From positions 1 to 57,832 of the forward strand of contig NZ_JAKENF010000007.1 in assembly GCF_021491355.1 (NCBI RefSeq): a stretch of 57,832 bases of DNA. The letters run 5' to 3'. The stretch comes from Alitabrizicola rongguiensis. GTDB lineage: Bacteria > Pseudomonadota > Alphaproteobacteria > Rhodobacterales > Rhodobacteraceae. Of the stretch, positions 50,822 through 57,832 are shown in pieces. Within the stretch, counting starts at the first letter, position 1. Each line of letters begins with the position of its first letter. The notes below the pieces were generated by a model, which saw only the letters and a program-made list of their open reading frames with translations, made no database searches and was not told the origin of the DNA. The position numbers were made by a program, and so were the translations under genes.

Positions 50822-52165
50822 TCAACCACCCTGCTCTGCAGGCCTCAACAGCGCAAATGGCCCGATGCCGGCTCTTTGAAGCTGGGTGATCGCGTTCCTC
50901 AGGGTTTCTTCCTGGCCGTGCAGCAGGAACGGAAAGTTCCTGTGCGCCACCTCCTCGATGGTCATGTTTGCCGCGATATCCGCTTCGACCCTGGTCATGC
51001 CCTGCACCCACCAGTCGCGCCACGCGAACCCGGCCTGTATGTTCCAGGGCAGAAAGACGAGAAAGAAGATCGCGGCAGTATTCATCATGAAGCGTCGCAT
51101 CGGCACGGGACCGAAGAGTTCCAAGGCACAAAACGCCGCGAGGAGAGGCATCACTGAAAAGATCGCGTAGCGGTCCGGCATCCGGTAGGGATAGGTGCCG
51201 CGCGCTGCCGCGATCAGCACGCCCAAGGCCAGACCGGCCGCGATGAATGAGGCGAGTCCGAATGCGCGCCCGCCCGTTGCCCGCCAGTTGCGCAGGAACG
51301 CGACCAGCGATGCCGCCCCGCCGCCAAGGCAGACCAGGACGGCCAGGACGGCGAGGGGACGCTGGAAAAAGATCGATCCTGCACCGAACGCCATGGCAAA
51401 GTAGGCATTCGCGGCATGAACAAACTGCGGCCAGTTGGCCAGTGGCGGGGACCACGACGGTTTGACATAGCCGACGAAGTATAGGGCAGACGAAAGCACG
51501 GCAAGCAGCGCGCCCGCGAACATGACGCGACCGGTCCGGCGGGCTTTCGGGCCGTTGTTCCTGACCTCGTAAATGCCCGTCAGGATTGCCCAGGGAACCA
51601 TGGAACAGGCCGTGACTATTCCATTCGCCCCGGAAAGCGGCAGCAGGCAAAGACTGACCGCTGCAATCAGGCTGTCGCGAAATGCCAGTGTCGGTCCTTG
51701 GCGCAGGATCACGAAGAGCAGAAGTCCCGTCAGGAAAATCGACCAGACGAACTGGATCTGCCAGCCCCAGAGCAGGTTTTCCCAATGGCCGAGGTTGAGC
51801 AGGGCGAGAGGGAAGATGACATCAGACAACCGGATGCCACCCCTTGCCTTGACCATTGCCTGAACGAGGAGAAGGGAAAGCCACACCATGAGGCCCTGGC
51901 TGATCACCATGCCCGAGCGGAAATCCCCGGTCAGCCAGAGCGCGCAAATATAGATCAGCCTCTGGACAGGCAGCCGATGTTCATTGTTCTGGGACCAGAG
52001 CCATGAAAGGAGATCCGGTTCGTTCCCTGTCATTGCCGGGACCATGAAATAGTCCTCGTGCATGCCGATATTGGGTACCCAGGCGATCATGCTGATGATC
52101 AGCATGCCGAACAGGATGCCTGTGACCAGATGGACAGCGAGCTGTGCCGTTTCCTCCTGCTTCAC
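50822..52165 (-). CDS. Multi-span glycosyltransferase-like protein (GT-C, Gtr type)
   Basis: A 447-residue membrane protein with about ten to eleven spans. After the first span comes NIGMHEDYFMVPA (Glu37-Asp38), the acidic first periplasmic loop typical of GT-C enzymes. Further hydrophobic spans follow, and a C-terminal soluble domain of about 80 residues. Together with the GtrB-like (52162-53730) and GtrA-like (53714-54172) proteins it fits the third, serotype-specific gene of a Gtr module, which transfers a bactoprenol-linked sugar to the polymer in the periplasm. GTG 52165 is chosen because it overlaps the previous stop (GTGA). It is the last gene of the operon 55259-50822. Confidence 0.82.
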   Translation of the reverse strand: MKQEETAQLAVHLVTGILFGMLIISMIAWVPNIGMHEDYFMVPAMTGNEPDLLSWLWSQNNEHRLPVQRLIYICALWLTGDFRSGMVISQGLMVWLSLLLVQAMVKARGGIRLSDVIFPLALLNLGHWENLLWGWQIQFVWSIFLTGLLLFVILRQGPTLAFRDSLIAAVSLCLLPLSGANGIVTACSMVPWAILTGIYEVRNNGPKARRTGRVMFAGALLAVLSSALYFVGYVKPSWSPPLANWPQFVHAANAYFAMAFGAGSIFFQRPLAVLAVLVCLGGGAASLVAFLRNWRATGGRAFGLASFIAAGLALGVLIAAARGTYPYRMPDRYAIFSVMPLLAAFCALELFGPVPMRRFMMNTAAIFFLVFLPWNIQAGFAWRDWWVQGMTRVEADIAANMTIEEVAHRNFPFLLHGQEETLRNAITQLQRAGIGPFALLRPAEQGG

Positions 52166-53730
52166 TTTCGGCCCTCTGACCTGCGGGCGATATCCCGCAC
52201 CGGTGCGTAGGGCCCTGCCCCGAACCAACGGGCCCGCAATATGTCCACGAGCACCGAGGCGTATCCCTTGCCGACCTTCAGGAGCTTGAAGGTCGAAGAG
52301 CCCATGTCGAACGACCGGTTGATCCAGGAAATAGGCACTTCGGCCACGGAGTATCCCATCAGGATCGGCTGTAATCCGGTCTCTGCGTTGATCGAGAACC
52401 CTGGCGAGGTCAGCACGAGGCGCTTGGCGACGTCACGCCGGAAAAGCTTGAGGTTGTTCGTGACATCCCGGAACTGACGCCACATCAGGATCGCCGCGAG
52501 CAGGTGAAATCCGCGGTTCGAAATGATCTTCATGATCGGGTAGTTGAGCAGGATGCTGTGACGCGAGAAGCGGCTTCCGACCGCGACATCGGCCCCCGAC
52601 GCCGCGGCGTCAAACAGGTCGCGCACCTCTGGCAGAAGGTGCTGGAAGTCGCAGTCCATGGACAGGATCCAGTCCCCGGTTGCGGCATTCATCCCGTCCG
52701 TGATCGCGCGTCCCACACCGTTCGGCGGGCTTCGATAGACCGGACGAATACGGGGATCCCGAGCCGCGTAGCCAGCAATGACCTCTGCCGTCCTGTCGCG
52801 GCTATTGTCATCCACGGGGATGATCTCGTGGATGTAGTCTCCGTAAAGCTCGAGCAGCCGGTCGATCAGCGGACCGATATTCATTTCCTCGTTGTGGCAC
52901 GGAACCACGATCGAAACCTTGCCCTTGAGTGCCGCATGGTCGCAAAGCATCGGGCTCGCCACCATCTGACGCCGCGGCGGCTTCTGGGCATGAAGCAGGA
53001 TCGTCCCGGCGAACAGTTGCACCACCGGGGTATTCTCGGCGATGATCGATATGTTGCGCAGGGCGCGGATCATCCAAGGGGTGAGAGGGGCATAGACGAA
53101 GTCGGTAAAGACCGAGAACACCCGGATGAAACCGACTTCGGAAAACAGTTCGTAGAGGACAGTCCGGCTCAGCAATTCGCGGCTGTCCCGCTTCCCGAAG
53201 ATCCGGCTGGTCAGCCGCCGGAGTTTCAGCCAGGGATTCCACGGATTGCTCTCGAAGAACACCACCTGGCCGCCGGGCACGAGCAACCTGTGAACAAGGT
53301 CCAGAGTGGCGGCGACATCCTTGGCGTCCAGCATGTCGAGCCCGACGGCGCAGTCGAATTCTCCGCCATCGATATCGATGCCATCCCCTGCGACGCGAAG
53401 GATATCGACGGAGTCCGGGAGCGGCGCCTCGTCCCCATGGGGTGGGTTGTCCCGGAACGACAGGGCCACGATCGGGTTTTCGCCACGTGTTACAGCCGCG
53501 AGCTTCCGCGTGAATGCCAGATCGCCGCATCCGAAATGAAGGATCTTCTGGCCAGGCGTGAGGTGAACGAGATGGCGCACGGCCTGTGCCCGCCAAAGCA
53601 GGCGCTCTTCCCCGATCGGATCCCGCTCGACCCGATACCGATCCCTGAACTCCTCTCGACCCGCAAGCGTGTCATTGGACGTGATGCGCACTGGCATCCG
53701 GGCCCGGAACGATTCAGACACTGGCTCCAT
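52162..53730 (-). CDS. gtrB: SAM methyltransferase - GtrB-like glycosyltransferase fusion
   Basis: A 522-residue protein. Residues 1-250 are a class-I methyltransferase with the SAM motif LHFGCGDLAF (64-73) and VGLDMLDA in the motif II region. Residues 272-522 are a GT2 domain of the GtrB/dolichyl-phosphate-mannose-synthase type, with VSIVVPCHNEEMNIGP, DDNSRDRT (DDN at 307-309) and MDCDFQHLLPE, then NAETGLQPILMGY. Normally GtrB alone makes bactoprenyl-phosphate-sugar; the added methyltransferase may methylate the same sugar. ATG 53730 is the chosen start, overlapping the GtrA gene by 17 bases. The fusion is unusual. The 3' end overlaps the next start by 4 bases. Confidence 0.85.
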   Translation of the reverse strand: MEPVSESFRARMPVRITSNDTLAGREEFRDRYRVERDPIGEERLLWRAQAVRHLVHLTPGQKILHFGCGDLAFTRKLAAVTRGENPIVALSFRDNPPHGDEAPLPDSVDILRVAGDGIDIDGGEFDCAVGLDMLDAKDVAATLDLVHRLLVPGGQVVFFESNPWNPWLKLRRLTSRIFGKRDSRELLSRTVLYELFSEVGFIRVFSVFTDFVYAPLTPWMIRALRNISIIAENTPVVQLFAGTILLHAQKPPRRQMVASPMLCDHAALKGKVSIVVPCHNEEMNIGPLIDRLLELYGDYIHEIIPVDDNSRDRTAEVIAGYAARDPRIRPVYRSPPNGVGRAITDGMNAATGDWILSMDCDFQHLLPEVRDLFDAAASGADVAVGSRFSRHSILLNYPIMKIISNRGFHLLAAILMWRQFRDVTNNLKLFRRDVAKRLVLTSPGFSINAETGLQPILMGYSVAEVPISWINRSFDMGSSTFKLLKVGKGYASVLVDILRARWFGAGPYAPVRDIARRSEGRK

Positions 53731-54172
53731 CTCCCCTGGGCACCGATCCCTCTTCGTCGCCGATGAAGTTCTGCACCTTCCTCGGCAACTGCGGTGAAAA
53801 GACAAAATGCCGGCGCAGCAAGAAATTCCACGCCAGGATGAGCGGTGTTGCGACGATCTTTGCCACCAAGGGGGACAGGCCCAAATGCACCATGCCAAGG
53901 ACCAGGAGTATGGTCATTCCCGCACCGGTCGCCGCCACCGTGGCCAACATCGCGAATTCGGTCACGAACCGGCGCCGCCCCCCCCGGAAGGCCACCAGTC
54001 GGGACAGGATATAATTCGTGATCGTCCCGGCCAGGAAGCCCGGGATCAGAGCCAGCACGTAGCCATGCGGAAGCAGCGCGATGAAGACGGCAAGATCAAC
54101 GAGGAAGGATATGCCGCCGACAAAAAGGTAGAGAACGAACTGGAGAAGCGCCCCATGGCGTGAAGACAGCAT
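53714..54172 (-). CDS. gtrA: GtrA-family four-span protein
   Basis: A 152-residue membrane protein of the GtrA family. It has four hydrophobic segments, opening FVLYLFVGGISFLVDLAVFIALL, with GTITNYILSRLVAFRG after the second, and LILAWNFLLRRHFVF near the end, the family signature. GtrA is thought to flip bactoprenyl-phosphate-glucose or a similar lipid-linked sugar. ATG 54172 is used because the longer frame would overlap the epimerase gene; a 25-base gap results. It overlaps the GtrB-like gene by 17 bases, so they are co-translated. It is the second gene of the operon 55259-50822. Confidence 0.88.
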   Translation of the reverse strand: MLSSRHGALLQFVLYLFVGGISFLVDLAVFIALLPHGYVLALIPGFLAGTITNYILSRLVAFRGGRRRFVTEFAMLATVAATGAGMTILLVLGMVHLGLSPLVAKIVATPLILAWNFLLRRHFVFSPQLPRKVQNFIGDEEGSVPRGDGASV

Positions 54173-54197
54173 CGGACTGCCAAATCGCGTCGCAGAA

Positions 54198-55259
54198 TTA
54201 CCGCCGCGCGAGACATGCATCGGCAATCTCGCGAATAATGGCTGGGACGTCGTGCTTCACGCTCCAGGCAGGAAAATGTGCCCTGAACTTTGAGACATCG
54301 CTGATCCAGAAGATATGATCGCCAATGCGAGCCTCATCGAGGTAGGTCCAGTCGAGCTTTTTGCCGACGTAGGATTCCGCGAAGCCAATTGCTTCGATCA
54401 TGGAACAGTTGGACCAGATTCCCCCGCCGATATTGTAGACTTCGCCAGAGCGTGGGGCCTGGACAAACTCCCAGAAGGCCTCGACCAGATCGTGGGCGTG
54501 AAGATTGTCGCGGACCTGCTTCGCCTTGTGGCCGAAGATCCGGTAGGGCAAACCGTCGACCACCGCGCGGACGAGATAGGCGAGAAAGCCGTGAAGTTCC
54601 GCCCCGGCATGGGCAGGGCCGGTCAGGCAGCCTCCGCGAAATGCGGCCGTCGGCATGCCGAAATAGCGGCCATATTCCTGGACCATGATATCGGCCGCAG
54701 TCTTGGACGCTCCGAATACGCTGTGCAGGGTCTGATCCACACTCATCGATTCATCTATGCCCAAGGCCGAGTATGGGTGCGAAGGATCGACGACCCATCG
54801 CGTTTCGTTTTCAACGAGAGGCAGCCGGTTCGGGGTGTCGCCGTAGACCTTGTTCGTGCTGGTGAAGACGAAGGGGGCATTCGGGCAGTGCCTGCGCGCG
54901 GCCTCCAGCATGTTCAGCGTTCCGACGGCGTTTACGCCGAAATCGACCTGGGGGTCGCGGGCCGCCCAATCGTGAGACGGCTGTGCGGCCGCATGGATGA
55001 CGGCATCGACAAAGGTCCCATACCGCGCAAACAGCGCCTCTATCGCAGCCCCATCCCGAATATCGACGGAAACATGGGTATATCTCTTCAGATCACGTTC
55101 CAGCTTTTGCCGATTGGAGCTTGTGCTTGCATCCGCGCCGAAGAATTGGCTGCGCATATCGTTGTCAATGCCGACGACATCCCAACCCTTTTCATGAAAA
55201 AAACGAGCCGACTCCGAACCGACAAGTCCACCGCTGCCGGTAACAATGATCAGTGACAT
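54198..55259 (-). CDS. NAD-dependent sugar epimerase, CDP-paratose 2-epimerase (TyvE)-like
   Basis: A 353-residue short-chain dehydrogenase of the extended (GDP/CDP-sugar epimerase) class. It has a Rossmann [14 protein letters not shown], the active-site region [26 protein letters not shown], and [16 protein letters not shown] with [17 protein letters not shown], all typical of the TyvE-like branch. The Tyr of the usual YxxxK is Phe (FGASK). This is also my recollection of this branch, but it means the normal catalytic Tyr is absent. It probably makes a modified hexose for the Gtr-type side chain encoded by the next three genes. GAGG upstream of the ATG supports the start. Confidence 0.85.
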   Translation of the reverse strand: MSLIIVTGSGGLVGSESARFFHEKGWDVVGIDNDMRSQFFGADASTSSNRQKLERDLKRYTHVSVDIRDGAAIEALFARYGTFVDAVIHAAAQPSHDWAARDPQVDFGVNAVGTLNMLEAARRHCPNAPFVFTSTNKVYGDTPNRLPLVENETRWVVDPSHPYSALGIDESMSVDQTLHSVFGASKTAADIMVQEYGRYFGMPTAAFRGGCLTGPAHAGAELHGFLAYLVRAVVDGLPYRIFGHKAKQVRDNLHAHDLVEAFWEFVQAPRSGEVYNIGGGIWSNCSMIEAIGFAESYVGKKLDWTYLDEARIGDHIFWISDVSKFRAHFPAWSVKHDVPAIIREIADACLARR

Positions 55260-55638
55260 ATCTTGACCTCAAATCCCGGATTTTAGCGTAAGTCATGTCC
55301 GGTATCATGTCACGAAAACTCGGCAGCTGTTCGTCCCTGCTCAACACTGCATCCGCGATGGCGGCGTTGGTTTCGCAGAGATGACCTATCATGGGACGAG
55401 GCGTGCTCGCGGCAGGCGCCTGCCGTCATTTCCGACCCGCGCAGCTAGGCGCTTAGCGCCATGCCCATCCCGCGATCTGTCCCAGGAGGTCGCCGTCCTG
55501 GCGGCCTGCTGTGATGCCTATTCATCACCTGTCACCGACTGACCCGACGAAGAGCGGGATGAGGGGTGTTGGATGATGACTTGAGGCCCATGTTCGCCTA
55601 AAGAGGTCTTGGGGGGCAGACAGCATCGGGGAGATGCT
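55260..55638. promoter_or_regulatory. Divergent intergenic region (epimerase / AT3-SGNH copy A)
   Basis: A 379-base region between divergent genes that holds the promoters of both. Its last part (about 55580-55638, with gaggtcttggggggcagacagcatcgggg pattern) resembles 57640-57691 before copy B, so the duplicated acyltransferase unit included its 5' leader. GGGAG lies six bases before the ATG at 55639. I see no gene. Confidence 0.5.
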
Positions 55639-57579
55639 ATGTCCTTGTCCTATCGTCGAGAGATTGACGGCCTGCGCGCGATCGCCGTTACCTCGGTCAT
55701 TCTCTATCACGCCGGTCTTGCCCAAGTGGGGGGCGGCTATATCGGCGTCGACATCTTCTTCGTGATCTCGGGCTATCTCATCACCACGATCCTGGTGTCC
55801 GAGGCCGAAGCGGGGCATGTCTCCATCGTCCGCTTCTACGAACGGCGGGTCCGGCGGATCCTGCCGGCGCTCCTCACCGTGATCCTCGCCACCCTGCCCT
55901 TCGCCTGGGCCTGGATGCTGCCGGAGCAGTTGCGCGATTACGGCAAGAGCCTGGTCGCGGTCATGGTCTTCGCCTCGAACATCCTCTTCTGGCGTCAGAG
56001 CGACTATTTCGCCCCGGCGGCCGAGGAGAAGCCGATGCTCCACACCTGGAGCCTGGCGGTCGAGGAGCAGTTCTACGTCTTCTTCCCCCTGGTGGTGGCC
56101 CTGCTCTGGCGGTTCGGGGCCAGGCGCTTTACCCTCCTCGTCTGGGCGACGGCGCTGGTGAGCCTTGCCGTCAGCGACTGGGCCTCGCGCCATGCGCCGA
56201 CCGCCAATTTCTACCTGCTGCCGAGCCGGGCCTGGGAACTCCTCGCCGGTTCGCTCTGCGCCCTCTGGCATTTCCGCCATCCGCTCCGCGGCCATCAGGG
56301 GCTGGCGGCGCTCGGGTTGGCGATGCTGGTCGTGCCGATCTTTCTCTATACGGCCGAAACGCCCTTCCCCGGCCGATACGCGGTCGTCCCCGTGGCCGGA
56401 ACGGCCCTGGTCATCCTGTTCGCAACCTCCGGCACCTGGACTGGAAAGCTTCTCGGGTTGAAGCCGATGGTCGGGATCGGCCTCGTCAGCTACTCGGCCT
56501 ATCTCTGGCACCAGCCGCTCTTCGCCTTCGCGCGGATCCGCACGATAGGCCCTGTTCCGGCGGAACTCATGGCCGCGCTGATCCTGGCCACCTTCCTGCT
56601 CGCCGCGCTGAGCTGGCGCTTCGTCGAGCAGCCCTTCCGTGGCCGAGCCCCCCTCTTGCCGCGGCGGAGGCCGCTGTTCGCCTCCATGGCGCTGGCCTCG
56701 CTGATCGTCGCGGCGATCGGCACCGGTCTCTGGCGCACCGATGGCCTGCCCTCGCGATTGCCGCCCGAGACCTTTGCCGTGCTTGCCGAGAAGGAGGACA
56801 GGGGGATCTATCAGGCCTGCCTTGATGGCCGGCTGCACGGGCTCGCCTTCGAGGATTGCGGGCTGGGGGACGCCGCGCAGCCGAAGGCCGATTTCATCCT
56901 GATCGGAGATTCCCTGGCGGGGGCCATTGCGACGGGGCTCGGCCGTGCCGCGGAGCAGGTCAACCGCCGGGGGCTGTTCCTGGCCACCCAGGGCTGTCCC
57001 GCCCTTCTCGGGTTGGGCGGATCCTATCCGCCGCGCGCGGGCAGGTGCGAAGAGCTTCAGGACAGGATGATCGGGGTCGTGAGGGAACAGGGCGTGCGCA
57101 CCGTCTATCTGGCCAGTGCCTGGCGCGCGGTGAGGCCTGCCAATCTGTGCGCGTTTTCCCGCGCGCCCTGCGGGGCGGATCCTGAGGAGGCTGAGGCCTT
57201 CCTCAGGAAGCAGGTCTTCGCGACCCTGCATGGGCTGAGCCAATCCGTCGGGGATGTCCATATCATCGGATCGCCTCCCCGCGCCGACTTCTCGCTTCCG
57301 GATGCCGTGGCCAAGGGCCTGCTCTACGGCGACAGGTCCGATATCCGGATCGATCGGGCGGTCTGGCACCCGGCCTTCTTCCTCGAGACGCTGGACGCCG
57401 CCCGGGGCGAGTTCACCTCCTACATCGATCTCGAACCCAGCTTCTGCGACGGTGACATCTGCTTTCTGTCACGGAATGGAATGCCGCGATTTGTCGATGC
57501 GACCCACATGACCCGCAGGCAGGCGCTTGAGCTGGCAGAGGTCCTGAAGCCGAGCCTGCTGGCTGGTCGGGGCCAGTGA
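55639..57579 (+). CDS. AT3-SGNH O-acyltransferase, copy A
   Basis: A 646-residue protein. Residues about 5-345 are the ten-span AT3 domain starting [22 protein letters not shown] (Arg13, His24 at the usual spacing). This is followed by an eleventh span and the periplasmic SGNH domain (about 400-646), with FILIGDSLAG as block I and DATHMT as the Asp-His motif. Proteins of this layout O-acetylate polysaccharides on the periplasmic face. A GGGAG ribosome-binding site supports ATG 55639. The AT3 coding segment 55681-56721 is base-for-base identical to the corresponding part of copy B, while the SGNH domains have diverged. Confidence 0.95.
   Translation: MSLSYRREIDGLRAIAVTSVILYHAGLAQVGGGYIGVDIFFVISGYLITTILVSEAEAGHVSIVRFYERRVRRILPALLTVILATLPFAWAWMLPEQLRDYGKSLVAVMVFASNILFWRQSDYFAPAAEEKPMLHTWSLAVEEQFYVFFPLVVALLWRFGARRFTLLVWATALVSLAVSDWASRHAPTANFYLLPSRAWELLAGSLCALWHFRHPLRGHQGLAALGLAMLVVPIFLYTAETPFPGRYAVVPVAGTALVILFATSGTWTGKLLGLKPMVGIGLVSYSAYLWHQPLFAFARIRTIGPVPAELMAALILATFLLAALSWRFVEQPFRGRAPLLPRRRPLFASMALASLIVAAIGTGLWRTDGLPSRLPPETFAVLAEKEDRGIYQACLDGRLHGLAFEDCGLGDAAQPKADFILIGDSLAGAIATGLGRAAEQVNRRGLFLATQGCPALLGLGGSYPPRAGRCEELQDRMIGVVREQGVRTVYLASAWRAVRPANLCAFSRAPCGADPEEAEAFLRKQVFATLHGLSQSVGDVHIIGSPPRADFSLPDAVAKGLLYGDRSDIRIDRAVWHPAFFLETLDAARGEFTSYIDLEPSFCDGDICFLSRNGMPRFVDATHMTRRQALELAEVLKPSLLAGRGQ
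55681..56721. repeat. Exact repeat within the AT3 domain (source of the contig ends)
   Basis: The 1041 bases between 55681 and 56721 are matched exactly at both edges by the contig ends (57734-57832 and 1-99). The interior 843 bases (55780-56622) are presumably present a second time in the molecule but collapsed in the assembly. The repeat ends sharply at both sides, near the start codon and before the SGNH region. Confidence 0.92.
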
Positions 57580-57691
57580 GGATGGCAGGGATGACTCAGG
57601 GGAAAAGGGGACCGAAGGCGTTGCGTGAAGACTCGGCCCCTGGGGTCCTGTAGGGTCTTCCGGGGGGCAAAACAGCATCTGGGGAGATGCC

Positions 57692-57832
57692 ATGTCCTTG
57701 ACGTATCGGCGAGAGATCGACGGGCTTCGGGCCATCGCCGTTACCTCGGTCATTCTCTATCACGCCGGTCTTGCCCAAGTGGGGGGCGGCTATATCGGCG
57801 TCGACATCTTCTTCGTGATCTCGGGCTATCTC
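57692..57832 (+). CDS. AT3-SGNH acyltransferase, copy B, N-terminal part (3' end cut by contig edge)
   Basis: ATG 57692 follows a GGGGAG ribosome-binding site and reads [26 protein letters not shown], the same N-terminus as copy A with one change in the first seven residues. The frame runs to the window end at codon 47 and, after the 843-base collapsed segment, continues in frame at base 1. It is the 5' part of the gene whose 3' part is 1-924. The upstream region also resembles that of copy A, showing that leader and gene were duplicated together. Confidence 0.9.
   Translation, partial: MSLTYRREIDGLRAIAVTSVILYHAGLAQVGGGYIGVDIFFVISGYL
57734..57832. repeat. Contig-end copy of the AT3 repeat (left edge)
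   Basis: The last 99 bases are identical to 55681-55779, and the match breaks at 57733 (c) versus 55680 (g). With 1-99 this gives equal 99-base overlaps at both contig ends, which suggests an assembly graph with overlap length 99. Confidence 0.95.

Noticed and set aside
1-57832. Mobility functions (relaxase, type IV secretion, transposases, integrases)
   Set aside because: I checked the long frames on both strands and found no such protein. An oriT used in trans cannot be excluded but I could not identify one.

Overview
The window is a high-GC replicon of about 58 kb with the gene complement of an exopolysaccharide (EPS) plasmid from a Rhodobacteraceae-like alphaproteobacterium. This placement is an inference from the RPA-type RepA initiator with partner ParA/ParB, the ExoY-like sugar transferase, and an exosortase D (XrtD, fused to EpsI) with VPLPA-CTERM substrates. 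I see no rRNA, tRNA, insertion sequence, CRISPR array, relaxase or conjugation gene, and no toxin-antitoxin pair.

The contig is almost certainly a complete circular plasmid cut open inside a repeat. Its first 99 bases (1-99) and last 99 bases (57734-57832) each match, exactly and only, the two edges of one internal 1041-base segment (55681-56721). Inserting the 843 missing bases joins the fragments 57692-57832 and 1-924 in frame into a second AT3-SGNH acyltransferase of about 635 residues. The implied circle is about 58,675 bp.

Layout. 1-6206: membrane acyltransferases, including a lower-GC insert (about 2258-6206) with an adenylation-carrier-acyltransferase fusion. 6329-10260: four glycosyltransferase-type genes. 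10741-16313: a VPLPA-CTERM protein, then BY-kinase, Wzc-like chain-length protein, ExeA-like ATPase and a secreted beta-helix protein. 16824-20070: ExoY-like initiating phosphotransferase and a PrsT-like TPR lipoprotein. 20083-30954: glycosyltransferases, a PglK-type ABC flippase, a Wzy-like polymerase and a sulfotransferase. 30960-34993: replication and partition (repA, iterons, DnaA box, parA, parB, palindromic parS candidates). 35150-42880: GT4, ATP-grasp ligase, VPLPA-CTERM beta-helix protein, rhomboid protease, hexapeptide acyltransferase, SGNH hydrolase and XrtD. 43050-48931: asparagine-synthase-like protein, outer-membrane beta-barrel, short OPX export protein, and a TadE/TadG pair. 49061-50758: a hexapeptide-acyltransferase/carrier/LnmK-like fusion. 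50822-55259: a Gtr-type side-chain module (GT-C, methyltransferase-GtrB fusion, GtrA, tyvelose-epimerase-like SDR). 55639-57832: the tandem AT3-SGNH genes.

Working model (inference): ExoY primes undecaprenyl phosphate, the GT2/GT4 enzymes extend the repeat unit, the ABC protein flips it and the Wzy-like protein polymerises it. The Wzc-like/BY-kinase pair controls length, and the short OPX plus beta-barrel exports the product. The polymer is probably heavily decorated: acylated by several AT3/SGNH proteins and two carrier-protein-containing fusions, sulfated, and carrying Gtr-type side branches. XrtD anchors at least two VPLPA-CTERM proteins, one of them a beta-helix protein likely to act on the polysaccharide. 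The most novel parts are the two different proteins with a built-in acyl carrier domain and the recombined AT3-SGNH pair.
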